From: Schizochytrium sp. CCTCC M209059
Taxonomy: Eukaryota; Sar; Bigyra; Thraustochytrida; Thraustochytriidae
Reading direction: 5' to 3'
DNA length: 38,429 bases
Assembly (NCBI GenBank): GCA_000818945.1
Contig: KN805389.1
Coordinates: 184,869-223,297, forward strand
The notes beneath the pieces were generated by a model. The model had not been told where the DNA came from. It saw only the letters and a program-made list of their open reading frames with translations, and ran no database searches. The position numbers and the translations under genes were made by a program. Positions 23,121-32,369 of the stretch are shown here, piece by piece (the first letter of the stretch is position 1; each line of letters opens with the position of its first letter).

Positions 23121-23705
23121 ATGAAGTACTTTGGGTTCTTCCTGTTGTGCGTGATGGCGCTTTTCGTCCCCGACATCCTTGCCCATACTCTCGACGAAGA
23201 CGACTACGAGTTTGATGACGGTATCATGACGGTTCACGTTTCCAAGATTGGGGACATGAAAGGCTGCATCTCGGTCTATGAGACGTCAAAGGCGTGCATC
23301 AAATTTGACTATGACAACAGAGAAAGTCTTTGCTCACTCGTGTTCGACATGGGGATCGAAAATGAGCAATCAGAGATCATGGAGCATTTAAACCGCCCGA
23401 TACGTCGAATTCGTGGGGAGCGTGTCAACCCGAATAGGAAACTAGCAGATGAAGCCCCGATACTTGATTTCTCTTCTGATGGAAAAGTAGTCGAGGCTTC
23501 CAAGTTGGGTGAAGCCATGCGGAAGTTGGGCATTCTGCACGCCCATGCGTTCCTTTTCATTGTATGGTGTACTGGCGTCGCTCTTGTTTTCTTGAGCAAA
23601 CGAGCACTCGCCGACGACAGTCATCTAGGTGATGCAGGACTCACGATCGAGGGCACTTCGATCGTGAGCCGTCGCGAAAATTTACTCGAAAAGTATACAT
23701 CATAG
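23121..23705 (+). CDS. Small secretory-pathway membrane protein, function unknown
   Basis: The protein has 194 residues from ATG 23121. A signal peptide (about 1-21; hydrophobic FFLLCVMALFVP) is followed by an acidic stretch (DEDDYEFDD), a lumenal or extracellular region with three cysteines, one TM near 142-160 (FLFIVWCTGVALVFL) and a short, polar cytosolic tail. The size and topology (signal, acidic lumenal domain, one C-terminal TM) resemble small cargo-receptor or ER-membrane proteins such as p24 proteins, but the sequence does not match one that I can name. It converges with the nuclease-kinase gene, with only 104 nt between the stops. Confidence 0.75.
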   Translation: MKYFGFFLLCVMALFVPDILAHTLDEDDYEFDDGIMTVHVSKIGDMKGCISVYETSKACIKFDYDNRESLCSLVFDMGIENEQSEIMEHLNRPIRRIRGERVNPNRKLADEAPILDFSSDGKVVEASKLGEAMRKLGILHAHAFLFIVWCTGVALVFLSKRALADDSHLGDAGLTIEGTSIVSRRENLLEKYTS

Positions 23706-23809
23706 TTTCACATTCGCCTTCATTTTTTGTTCATAGTTTCAAAAGGTAATATTTTGACACTGGTTTATTGCGACGAATAGCTTGAATTTCAACGTGTACC
23801 AAAGTTAAG

Positions 23810-25780
23810 CTAACGCTGCCGCTGCGAGAAAGTGGCATTAAAGTCATTGTCAAAATGCTCAAAATCGCGGTATGCGCCACTGGTATCACACGATGCACTG
23901 CCAAGATCAATCAGACTGACACCGCCATCTTCTCGAATGGTAACGTTGCGGAGACCCATGTCACCATGAGTGATACCGGCATTGTGAAGTGCATCGATTG
24001 CAGCGTGCACGCGCTCTTTGACTTTCATGAGACCTTGTGCTTTGACAATGCGCTTGCCCTCAGTGGAATTGAGAGCATGGCCTGCGTTTTGCGTCACGAG
24101 CACGGCGTTCATGCCTGCGCCATTGTCATACTCCCCCACGTACACCACAGTCGGGATGACTGTCCCCTGAAGCGCTCGCGCCGGCCCTTGGTACATGTCA
24201 ACCTCGTTTTCGAAGTGATAAAGGGCGCTTTGATAGGATTCAAGGTTAGCCATTTCCATGTCATCTACCATGATAGACTTCGCGAAGCAGCCCGATATCT
24301 CATGGCCCGTCTCCAGGTTGGTAACGGTGGTTTCGCTGTACCCGACACCATGTTTGAAAAGGACAGGCACGACCGAATCATTCGATATTTTGAATGAGAG
24401 GACATTCTCTACGCCCCCCTTCCCTGAATTAGATTTGCTGGACGACGCACCGGTCCCGAGTCCGTTATTGCCGTTCCTTCCGGCTCCTATCGAGTGAACC
24501 CGAGCATTTGAAATCTTGGGGAACCCCTTCTTACGTCTACGTTCTTCTATAGCGACGCTGATGTATTCAGTTTTAGTTTCATCGGGCGGATCTCGCATTG
24601 CGAGCCAAATGAAAAGAACAGTTGCATGTGCGAGCGAAGCTGAGCCACAGCCGGGTATGGGCACCCGCGCAACATCACCCAGTTTCTCATTGCCGGTAGC
24701 GCACGCAAGACCTAGTTCATCGCCTTCCTTGGTAAATGGTGAAAATCTATGGGAGTAATGAAGTATCATGTATCCATCCGACTGCAACTCCAACTTGAGA
24801 AAGTACGTGAATGTCCAGTTGGAGATAATGCCATATCGAGATCCACTGTTGACCATGTAACAGCAAATCTGGGCGATGGGGTCGCTAACCACTTCGTACT
24901 GAACGGTTGTGTTCTTCTTCCGCCTCCGGTCGTATCGAGTTAACGTTGCAAATTTCACGTTCCTTGGTGCTGTAAATTCCTCGAGTGATGACGGTTGGAA
25001 TGTAGACTCAGTCTTCAACTCGACCACGCAGAGAGTGCCTTCACCTTGAATAATGGAGAGATCTGGAATCCGATGCGTGCCTGTGAGTTGATCATTCATC
25101 ATCAAGTTTTGAGTAATAACTTGAAAGTCTGGATCGCACACAGATTTATTGAGAGCCTCAGCTACAGTATCGGTCAATGACTTAAAAGCTTCTTGGACAG
25201 GGGGTTCTGCATGTCCTTCTCTTTCACGTTTGGAGTAAGTAGCCATGACAGTCGTGTCTACTCTGTCCACCACTTTTTCCTCCAAGAGTAGAAAAAAGTC
25301 TTGACATTCTTTAAGCGAGTATGCCAAGTCCTCACAAGACGCAAATTGCCAGAGTCGAACTTCATCCGGTCGGTAGATGAGCGGGATGTCCGTCGTGTGC
25401 GTGGAATGCGAAGTGAATCGCGTCTTTGGATCGTGCCGTAACCAACCTGACCAAATACTAAGAAGATTCGCATCAGTATAGCGAGCTTCAGCCCGCACTC
25501 TGGCGGATCTTTCTTCTTCTCTTTCTGCTTCAGCCCGCGCAGCACGGGCTGTCGTAATAATTGTTCTTTTCAGAGCCCTATCGATCCAATCTTCTCCATA
25601 GAAACTGATAAGCCGCTTCATCTGTTCGTATATCTCGAGAATACTATCGTAATCTTCGGCTTCGAAGAGTGAATCGACGCCCTCTTCGGTGACAGCGTCC
25701 TCGAAGTTTGCTCTCAGTTGGTGGAACTCGTCATCCTGCGCCGCATCAAGATTTTCTACTTCGTCATCGACCTCAGACAT
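23810..25780 (-). CDS. PD-(D/E)XK nuclease plus protein kinase fusion (Crinkler-type)
   Basis: The protein has 656 residues from ATG 25780. The acidic N terminus (1-60) and a helical Arg/Glu segment (70-105) precede a nuclease-like domain (about 195-345). Its PD-(D/E)XK motif reads P239-D240 ... E254-L-K256, followed by IAQICCYM (302-309) and YGIIS (316-320), as in restriction-endonuclease-like domains of Crinkler proteins. A Ser/Gly-rich linker (about 430-457) leads to a compact kinase domain (about 460-640): probable VAIK-type Lys501, Glu in FENE (524/526), H605-G-D607 with Asn612, and I-D625-L-G in place of DFG. REase plus kinase is a known effector/selfish-element architecture in the Crinkler-RHS class. 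The classical N-terminal Crinkler header is not visible. Substrate and role are unknown. Its ATG overlaps the stop of the heliorhodopsin-like ORF. Confidence 0.8.
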   Translation of the reverse strand: MSEVDDEVENLDAAQDDEFHQLRANFEDAVTEEGVDSLFEAEDYDSILEIYEQMKRLISFYGEDWIDRALKRTIITTARAARAEAEREEERSARVRAEARYTDANLLSIWSGWLRHDPKTRFTSHSTHTTDIPLIYRPDEVRLWQFASCEDLAYSLKECQDFFLLLEEKVVDRVDTTVMATYSKREREGHAEPPVQEAFKSLTDTVAEALNKSVCDPDFQVITQNLMMNDQLTGTHRIPDLSIIQGEGTLCVVELKTESTFQPSSLEEFTAPRNVKFATLTRYDRRRKKNTTVQYEVVSDPIAQICCYMVNSGSRYGIISNWTFTYFLKLELQSDGYMILHYSHRFSPFTKEGDELGLACATGNEKLGDVARVPIPGCGSASLAHATVLFIWLAMRDPPDETKTEYISVAIEERRRKKGFPKISNARVHSIGAGRNGNNGLGTGASSSKSNSGKGGVENVLSFKISNDSVVPVLFKHGVGYSETTVTNLETGHEISGCFAKSIMVDDMEMANLESYQSALYHFENEVDMYQGPARALQGTVIPTVVYVGEYDNGAGMNAVLVTQNAGHALNSTEGKRIVKAQGLMKVKERVHAAIDALHNAGITHGDMGLRNVTIREDGGVSLIDLGSASCDTSGAYRDFEHFDNDFNATFSQRQR

Positions 25781-26681
25781 GACAGGCGACTCCGCGCGCA
25801 GCTGTACCGCGCGCCCTCCCTACTTCCCGCTCCACCCGCTCCGCCCCGCCCCACCCCGCCCCACCTGACAAAGCGATCGTCCTGTAAAAGTTGACAATGA
25901 TGGAAGTCCATAGGAACGTGTAAGGAATGAAACCGAGGTACGTGGGAGGGGTGCTAACAGTAAAATTTGGGTCTTCGTTGACTTTATCTTGGAACCACCC
26001 AAAACACATTACAGATATCATAGAGCCCACAATGAGAGCAAGATGGTGAATGTCTCGAATGCCACTCAAAATAGCGACGAGGAGGATCATTGTAGATGCA
26101 CTCAATGCATACTCTACCCACCGCAGTCTATACGAGAGGCGCGTGACGCCATCTTCGAAGATCCCGTTCGCGTAAACTGCGTGTGCCAGTGCTGTGAAGA
26201 TTAGGACGTTCCCGTTTAGAAACATGACATTGAGCGTAAAGACGTACTCCATAAAGAACAAGCTTGGGTCTGTAGCTGCCATTGCATCGGCCAGCGTCGC
26301 GTTCGTTTGAATGAGTTTGCGGGCAGCGCTTGCATTGAAGTTGAGACGGAAGAGGTCGACGTTTGTGCCTTGTGCATCATGACCGCTTCTGTACACAATC
26401 AAGCTACCAAGAACAAAATGGGCAATAGACAAGAGGGCTTGTGCCCAATAAGTGGAGAAGCTGATGAGGATGCTTTCAATGCATGTTGGCGAGCCGCTTT
26501 GGCTTGTGGAGATGCGATCGCTTATCTTGGGTTGTAGTAAGCTCACAGTTTCTGTGGTATGTTGCGAAGGCTGCACGCGGACGCGTGCGCGATTCGATGG
26601 ACCTCGCATCATTATGAGTGAATCCAACGCGCCGTTTTTCTTGTTAGTCGACAGTGATGGCGATGACTGGTTTGCAAACAT
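25773..26681 (-). CDS. Heliorhodopsin-like protein, truncated after helix 5
   Basis: The ORF has 302 residues from ATG 26681. After a long soluble N terminus (1-70) come helices at about 74-97, 145-169, 187-208, 211-231 and 247-270. The third, RWVEYALSASTMILL with Glu190 at the counterion position, and the fourth, ending GWFQDK, match the heliorhodopsin family (RWVEYS...; GWLQEK) closely. Family members have seven helices, with the retinal Schiff-base Lys in helix 7. Here the sequence passes after residue 272 into a Gly/Arg/Ala-rich stretch encoded by GGGGC repeats and stops at TGA. Helices 6-7 are not found in the 2 kb downstream, which is filled by the nuclease-kinase. It is therefore a truncated gene, a 5-helix protein, or a gene with an unseen distant exon. 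CAG|GTGGGG at 25865/25864 could be a splice donor. Confidence 0.75.
   Translation of the reverse strand: MFANQSSPSLSTNKKNGALDSLIMMRGPSNRARVRVQPSQHTTETVSLLQPKISDRISTSQSGSPTCIESILISFSTYWAQALLSIAHFVLGSLIVYRSGHDAQGTNVDLFRLNFNASAARKLIQTNATLADAMAATDPSLFFMEYVFTLNVMFLNGNVLIFTALAHAVYANGIFEDGVTRLSYRLRWVEYALSASTMILLVAILSGIRDIHHLALIVGSMISVMCFGWFQDKVNEDPNFTVSTPPTYLGFIPYTFLWTSIIVNFYRTIALSGGAGWGGAERVEREVGRARGTAARGVACHV
25805..25864 (-). repeat. GGGGC/GGAGC-rich low-complexity junction
   Basis: On the minus strand this is GTGGGGCGGGGTGGGGCGGGGCGG followed by GAGCGGGTGGAGCGGGAAGTAGGGAGGG-type sequence, in short pieces. It lies exactly between the last recognisable heliorhodopsin residue and the nuclease-kinase ATG. 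It is G-rich and could form quadruplexes. Confidence 0.7.
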
Positions 26682-27022
26682 TGCTACGCAACCACCCTGA
26701 TTGACTGGCTATCTGACTGAATCTGAGACTCTGGAATCCATTAATGTAAGGTAAGGACAGTCAAGATCGTAGATGGAATCATCCTGGAACCAACCTGGAA
26801 CCACGACAGAACCGGACTCTCATCGAAGCAAATCGCTTACGTAGTTCGTGGTTACGAGTAGGCCTAGGCCTGGTGTGTATCATATGATATTGTACTATAC
26901 ACGGATAGTACCCGCTCGTTGCTCGCTTTCTTCTTCGTCCATATCCCGATCGCGAGCCCGTCTCGCGCGCGGCGGCGAGAGCGACGCCGGGGAGAGGGAG
27001 CCCGGGGAGCGCCCGCGCGGCG
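26682..27022. promoter_or_regulatory. Divergent promoter region (heliorhodopsin-like / EPL1-like)
   Basis: 341 nt separates divergent ATGs. Palindrome-like TAGGCCTAGGCCT lies near 26860, and an AT-rich CATATGATATTGTACTATAC stretch at about 26880-26899. Promoter function is inferred from orientation. Confidence 0.4.
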
Positions 27023-29104
27023 ATGAGCAGCATCGGCCGCGCGTTCTCCTTCGTATCGCGACAGCTTGAAGACCTACTCGGAAGGCAGAACATGGCGCCC
27101 CCGGCAAGAGCACCAACGTCGTCGTCGCGAACGACGAGGGCCACGAGGTTGGCCACAGCGAAAGACGCGGCTAGCAGCAGCAGCAGCAGCAGAAGTAGCG
27201 CCAACAGTGGCAGAAACAGAGCTAGGAACAGAAGCGCGACGGCGAGGGCTTCGAGGACGACGAGAGCGAGCGCCAGGACGAGCGGAAAACCAGCCGCGCC
27301 GTTGAGACGAAGATCTGAGAGTGAACGCGAACGCGAGCTATCGAATCTTGACAGCGACGATGACGACGATGATGGATTGAGAAGAAGTCCCAATGCGGAT
27401 TCGCTCGTTGGCACAAGGATACGGACAAAGACCAGCGCTGCGTCGACGCATGATCGAAACGTTTCACGCAAACGAACAAGATCTCGAAGCGGCAACGAAG
27501 CAAGCACAACCCTTGAACAGCGCCCCTCCTCTCGCGCAAAAAGATCGCGAGGAACAAGAGACCAGAAAAACGGAAGTCGTCGTTCCAGCAGCGAAACAAC
27601 TAGCAGCGAGACTTTACTTCAGGCCGAAAAGAAGACCGGTAATGCCAACGACGACAGCCCTGAAGAGGAGACTTGGGTCCCGCAAGAAGCCTCCGGAAGC
27701 GAAGGGGACGACAAAGAAGCCGAAAGCGAGAGCAATGAGAGCGAAGATGACAACGATGATCAGGACGACGACGATGACGATAATGACGATGAGGATGAAG
27801 AAGAACTCGCGTCAGGCTCGTCAGGGTCTGTCCAAGCCCGAAGTCACCGTCGCGCGAAGGGACAGATCAGGCAGAGTCAAAAGCAAGAGCGGCGTGCAAC
27901 ATCAAAAGCAACACGCTCCAAGCGTACTCGGCAGTCTGCCCCTTCACAGGTGGCCGCCACATCTGCAAAAGCACCTCTTCTCTCTGGGGCCGCACATCGT
28001 CCAACGCGCCATGCAACGATTGCGGTCGACTACGTCGACGCCGAAGAGCCACTCAGCGTAGTGCTTCCTTCCAGCAGTGTGAAGCCGGACCTGAAACGAA
28101 TCCTCCATCGTCTCGATCTTGATACCGAGGCGGCACTGAAAGCCAATGGCCGCGGCGGACCATCGCTGGCACCACCGAAAGCAGCGCCGGCAAAACAAAA
28201 CGGTACATCAACGAATGGCTCGAGCAAGTCACAACGCAGGCCCTCGAATGAAGCGGGGTATTCGAAGGGAAGAGACACTACCAATAGTGACGACGACAAT
28301 GACCAAAATCCAGTCGAGAAACGACGTCTTATGCAGCGTGCGGCCCACCTTGGTCTCGAGTACGATGCCGACAGCGAGGATGAGGCTTTTGTGGATGATC
28401 TTGGTGTCGGACTTACGTACGATGAGTTCGAGGCCATGGTAGAGATTGCCGAACAGGAAGAGTATATGACTAACATGTTTGCATGGACTCAAGCAGAGCT
28501 CGATGGAAAGCAAGCACTCGAACGTGAACTTGAAACACTTCGCGGCGCTATCGAGACGCCCCAAGCTGGCAATGAGGGGGGGCCCTCGCCTTCTTCTGCT
28601 TCTTCTGATGGCGACGAAGACGACGATGCTGAGAAGCAAGGTCAATTGGCGCAAGCCGCCAAGGATGATGGCATTTCCGTGTGCGCCAAGCGATTGCAGA
28701 AGAAATTCAAAATGTGCGTAGGAGACCCGAATGCATCGGATTACGGGATACACGAGCGTGTAGGAGCCCTTTACCCTTTTAATTGCGCGCGACAGCTGTC
28801 TTCCCGTTGCTGTACAGACAAGGTAGTTGCAAGCTTTCTCAAATACTGGACGCGAAAGCGAGAAGCCCAAGGTTCACTTTTGCATCGTTTCAACAAGTCG
28901 GACCTCCTTGTAAACTGGCCAACGACAGACTTGTATGCTGACGAGGACGACCTTACGGGCCCAGATGCGATGACTCGCCGAAGCGCGCTTTCGATGCTGT
29001 ACACCTTGCGTGCAATGCACGATGATTTCGTTCAGGTGGAAGCGCTTATGGCGAACATTTCTCGGCGCGAACAACTCAAATTGCAGCTCATCACGAGGCA
29101 GTGA
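27023..29104 (+). CDS. Enhancer-of-polycomb/BRPF-like scaffold of a MYST acetyltransferase complex
   Basis: The protein has 693 residues from ATG 27023. The first 340 residues are disordered: Ser/Arg-rich with basic clusters and long acidic runs (Asp/Glu around 112-118 and 235-265). Residues from about 447 read YDADSEDEAF ... YDEFE, like the EPcA segment YDMDEEDEEFL ... FE of EPL1, BRPF and JADE proteins. Residues from about 605 read FLKYWTRKRE ... LLHRF, then a helical stretch ending ISRREQLKLQL, matching the YWtlKR ... RREklK block that follows EPcA. In that family the segment bridges the MYST catalytic subunit to the rest of NuA4/HBO1/MOZ-type complexes. No PHD or bromodomain is seen, so it is nearer EPL1 than BRPF. 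The family call rests on short motifs. Confidence 0.65.
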   Translation: MSSIGRAFSFVSRQLEDLLGRQNMAPPARAPTSSSRTTRATRLATAKDAASSSSSSRSSANSGRNRARNRSATARASRTTRASARTSGKPAAPLRRRSESERERELSNLDSDDDDDDGLRRSPNADSLVGTRIRTKTSAASTHDRNVSRKRTRSRSGNEASTTLEQRPSSRAKRSRGTRDQKNGSRRSSSETTSSETLLQAEKKTGNANDDSPEEETWVPQEASGSEGDDKEAESESNESEDDNDDQDDDDDDNDDEDEEELASGSSGSVQARSHRRAKGQIRQSQKQERRATSKATRSKRTRQSAPSQVAATSAKAPLLSGAAHRPTRHATIAVDYVDAEEPLSVVLPSSSVKPDLKRILHRLDLDTEAALKANGRGGPSLAPPKAAPAKQNGTSTNGSSKSQRRPSNEAGYSKGRDTTNSDDDNDQNPVEKRRLMQRAAHLGLEYDADSEDEAFVDDLGVGLTYDEFEAMVEIAEQEEYMTNMFAWTQAELDGKQALERELETLRGAIETPQAGNEGGPSPSSASSDGDEDDDAEKQGQLAQAAKDDGISVCAKRLQKKFKMCVGDPNASDYGIHERVGALYPFNCARQLSSRCCTDKVVASFLKYWTRKREAQGSLLHRFNKSDLLVNWPTTDLYADEDDLTGPDAMTRRSALSMLYTLRAMHDDFVQVEALMANISRREQLKLQLITRQ

Positions 29105-29334
29105 GGAGGATTATGTTTGCTTTGAAAAGAAATTCCACTTTCACACAAGACGAGCGAGGATGGCCTTGCGTTTTACATTGAAACACGCCCAAGGAAAAGA
29201 GATGCGGAAGGATGCACCACTTGCAATCAACTTTTTGTAACCACACAAACAAACACCATGAAATGTTCTTTCGGTATTTACGTTTTTCCTCTCAATCACT
29301 TCGTTTTCGTCACAAGCAGGAAAAAAAAATGCAG

Positions 29335-31011
29335 CTAGCTAGAAGAAGCCTCTTCCACAACACCTTCTTTCCATGGATCCTTTTCTTGAAAGTGGCCGTC
29401 CTCAAGACGCACCCAGAAGGACTCGCCAGATTCACGGCTGACATATTCCCGCCAGCCATCCTTTTCATTTATGGGGAACCCCAGGTTCATCGTAACGCCA
29501 CCCATCCATTTGCGCGAGCTCTTGTCGGTGGTCCATGCCGGGTTCTTTCTGCCGGCTTTGAGCCGAAGAGGCAGAGGATCATCATCGCCGTCCGGGACGG
29601 TTCGTGTGCTGCTGGCACCATGCGCATTGCTGCCAGTGTTCGACGCGATCGGCGCGTCGGTCTGGGCCAAAGGTTGCTTTGTTGCTACGGTGGACGCGTG
29701 TGCAAATTGACGAGGCGAATGGTCAGTCTGCATTTTAGGTGCGGCTCCATCATCTTGCTCGCTCTCAAACGTGGGAGAGCACAGTCCAGGTTCCTCGGGC
29801 TGCGAACCTTCACTGCATGACGAAGAGGCAGAAGACGACGACGCGGAAGACGCATGTGCTGCTCTCGTGCTGTTCGGCGCTTGGTGGTAGGGGGACATGC
29901 CATGGGCGCCAGGCTCGGTATACTGCTCCGATCGCAAGGGATATGCCGATGGCAAGAACTCAGCATCTTCAGCAGCAGTGGAAGCAGCAGTGGAAGCAGC
30001 AGAAGGAAGGGTTCCTTCAGAAATGCGTGAAAAGGTGGATAAGCTCACAGCGGGGGCATTATCTGTCGAATACATTGCCCGCGTACTTGCTGTCGCTCCT
30101 TCTCTCTCATAGGAGGAGGGAAGCGCTCGCATACTCACTGCAGCTGCATTATCTGTAAAGGGCTGAGATCGAGAGCGCGAGCCGGTAAATGTTGTGCTGT
30201 AGGCCTTGTCGAGCTGACGCTCGCGCTGGCGCTCGTTCTTAAAGTTCGCCTGACGCGTCCAAAAGTCCTCAATATAAGCCTCCATGCGCTGTATCGATTC
30301 GGACAAGTCCATATTTCCAGATCCCATGTTCTTGAAGGTCGCCTCGCAATACTGGCGAACAAAGACGTTCTCCCGGTACGCAAAACCCCGGCGACTCTCT
30401 ACGCTTATAAAGTCAAGGGTGTCGCTGACGACCTTGCGATGCGATTCAAAGCTCTCCTTTGCGAGGTCAAGGTCGCGCGTGAAGGGCACGTCATCGGTGG
30501 AGAAGGACTTGCCCTTGTTGGCGAGCTTGCGCGCGCTCTGCTCCACCTTGTTTTTCAGTTTCTCGCGGTGGAGCAGACGCTTGTCGAGCTCTGCGATGTT
30601 GCGCAGCAGCTTATAGACGAGGTCAGTCTTTTCCTTGACAAGGCGAACGGCCTTTTGAAAAGTTTCAAGCGCGCGTAGTGAGCAGACGTTCTCGTCGAGG
30701 TTGCCGCCGAGGCCTTGGATGTCGTCGCCCATGTTTTCTGAGCACATGAGGCCGGCGGTGCGGCGCATGCTCTCGATGGTCGCGACCCATGTCGTGAGCA
30801 CCTTTTCGCATTTCCGCAGCTCCCCGAGGTGCACGGCCACCTTGGCCCTCTTCTCGCAGAACCCCGGCGTGTACACGCCAAGGCTCTCGGCCTCCGCCTG
30901 CTGCTTCTCGTCCTTCTTGGACACCACGTGCGCCAGGGCCTGCTTCAGGCCCGACGTCGCGCCCCGGATCCAGCCCGGGCTCGTCGGGCTCGACCCTGCG
31001 CGCCGCCGCAT
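29335..31011 (-). CDS. BAR-domain protein with C-terminal WW-like module
   Basis: The protein has 558 residues from ATG 31011. Residues about 15-270 are predicted mostly helical with charged heptads (ELRKCEKVLTTWVATIES, ETFQKAVRLVKEKTDLVYKL, DLAKESFESHRKVVSDTLDF in 20-residue-or-shorter pieces), the pattern of an amphiphysin/Rvs-type BAR domain that dimerises and bends membranes. The middle (about 275-470) is Ser/Ala/Thr-rich and disordered. The C terminus (about 505-545) contains DGWREYVSRESGESFW ... KDPW, resembling a WW domain (GWeeY ... SGe.FW ... W) that would bind proline-rich ligands. Rvs167-type proteins pair BAR with SH3, so a WW-like tail would be an unusual substitute. A likely role is endocytosis or membrane trafficking. 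It converges with the EPL1-like gene. Confidence 0.7.
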   Translation of the reverse strand: MRRRAGSSPTSPGWIRGATSGLKQALAHVVSKKDEKQQAEAESLGVYTPGFCEKRAKVAVHLGELRKCEKVLTTWVATIESMRRTAGLMCSENMGDDIQGLGGNLDENVCSLRALETFQKAVRLVKEKTDLVYKLLRNIAELDKRLLHREKLKNKVEQSARKLANKGKSFSTDDVPFTRDLDLAKESFESHRKVVSDTLDFISVESRRGFAYRENVFVRQYCEATFKNMGSGNMDLSESIQRMEAYIEDFWTRQANFKNERQRERQLDKAYSTTFTGSRSRSQPFTDNAAAVSMRALPSSYEREGATASTRAMYSTDNAPAVSLSTFSRISEGTLPSAASTAASTAAEDAEFLPSAYPLRSEQYTEPGAHGMSPYHQAPNSTRAAHASSASSSSASSSCSEGSQPEEPGLCSPTFESEQDDGAAPKMQTDHSPRQFAHASTVATKQPLAQTDAPIASNTGSNAHGASSTRTVPDGDDDPLPLRLKAGRKNPAWTTDKSSRKWMGGVTMNLGFPINEKDGWREYVSRESGESFWVRLEDGHFQEKDPWKEGVVEEASSS

Positions 31012-31152
31012 CCTCCTCCTCCTCCCGCTCCGCCTCCCCCGCGCGCCTCGCCCGCCTCGGACCCGCTCTGCTCCGCGTCCTCGCGCGCCGGGTACGCGCT
31101 CCCGCCGAGCCGGCCGACTCTCGCGGAGACAGCCCGGCTCGGAATGGATAAA

Positions 31153-31205
31153 CAGTCAGACAGACAGACACAGACAGACAGATAGACAGTCAGCCAGACA
31201 GTCAG
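31153..31205. repeat. (CAGA)n tetramer repeat
   Basis: Imperfect CAGA/CAGT units just upstream of the BAR-protein gene, on its 5' side. Confidence 0.8.
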
Positions 31206-31616
31206 ACCCCGCTCCGCTCCTCCGCCGCCGTCGCCGTCGCCGTCGCGCGGGCTCGCGCGGAGTCGGTTCTGCGGCTCGGCCGATGGCGCGCGGGTTTATG
31301 CGATGGATGGGGATGGCTGCGATGGATGGATGGATGGCTGGGACGAGATGGTCGTCTGCGACAGACACTGGCAGACAGACGGATAGAGACAGCGGACCGG
31401 GAGGAGCGATAAGATAGACGGGGAGAGACGCGCGTCGCGGACCCCGGCGACCTGCCGCTGCCGGCCAGCGCGGAGGCCCGGCTGCGGAGAACGCGGCGGC
31501 GGAGGCGTTTGCTCCGGAGTGCCGAGGCCGCGACTAGCACGGGCTCTTTCGGAGGGAGGCTGAGAGGGAGCCCAGACAGACGCTGGTTTTCTGTCTTCCT
31601 GCTCTATTATTTCCTT

Positions 31617-31650
31617 GCTTCCTTGCTTGCTTGCTTGCTTGCTTGCCTGC
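31617..31650. repeat. (GCTT)n tetramer repeat
   Basis: About eight GCTT/CCTT units in non-coding DNA. Confidence 0.8.
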
Positions 31651-32196
31651 TTGTGTCATAATGGCGCGTTCATGAGGCAGGCCGACGCTGCAGATGTGGT
31701 CCTACGAGGACAAGGCGAGCGGCGTGGGCTTCGGCGAGGCGAGCTTGCAGTTCGCCAGCGAGCGCGAAAAATGGAAGGGAGGGAGGGAAAAAGGGAGCCT
31801 TGGCTGGGGAAAAATGCATGCATGCATGCTTGCGAGCATGGGTGGGTGGGTGGCCGGCCATGCATGCGCGCGGTCGAGCGATCTGGGCCGGCCACTGCCA
31901 CAGCCACTGGCGGTTGCTCGGAATGTCCCGTATGCATGGAGAAGATGGGAGAGAGTGGGGAGAGACGCTGCATGCAGCTGCGCTGCCCGTGACGCGCGCG
32001 CTAGTCGTGGTTTTTGGTGGTGCTAGCGACGCTTGCACTGCGACGATCATTTCGCCAGATCCGGAACTAGCAGCAGCGGCAGCAGCAGCAGCAGCAGCGG
32101 CAGCAGATGTACGTGTTGAGTCTGATCGTGTCGAATCGTTTTCCGCCGTAAAACACACTTAGAAATCCCGTGTCCTGGAGAGTCTGCCTGCATGGC

Positions 32197-32369
32197 GATG
32201 AAGGAGAGACGGTTCTAATAACTACGCTAGGAGCATGAAGAAGACGATCGCTCTCTGCCATCAAACCCACACATGTGAACCCGGGTCAGCACGCGTACCT
32301 GAAGCGGCGGCATAATGATGGAAGAGAGACGGTTCTAGAAACCGCGCTGGAAGCATTAAGAGGACGATC
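32197..32369. repeat. Dispersed direct repeat pair, about 53 nt, 120 nt apart
   Basis: Copies at 32197-32249 and 32317-32369 share GAGAGACGGTTCTA and end GACGATC, with about 80 per cent identity by eye. They sit immediately left of the 162-nt tandem pair. Confidence 0.8.
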
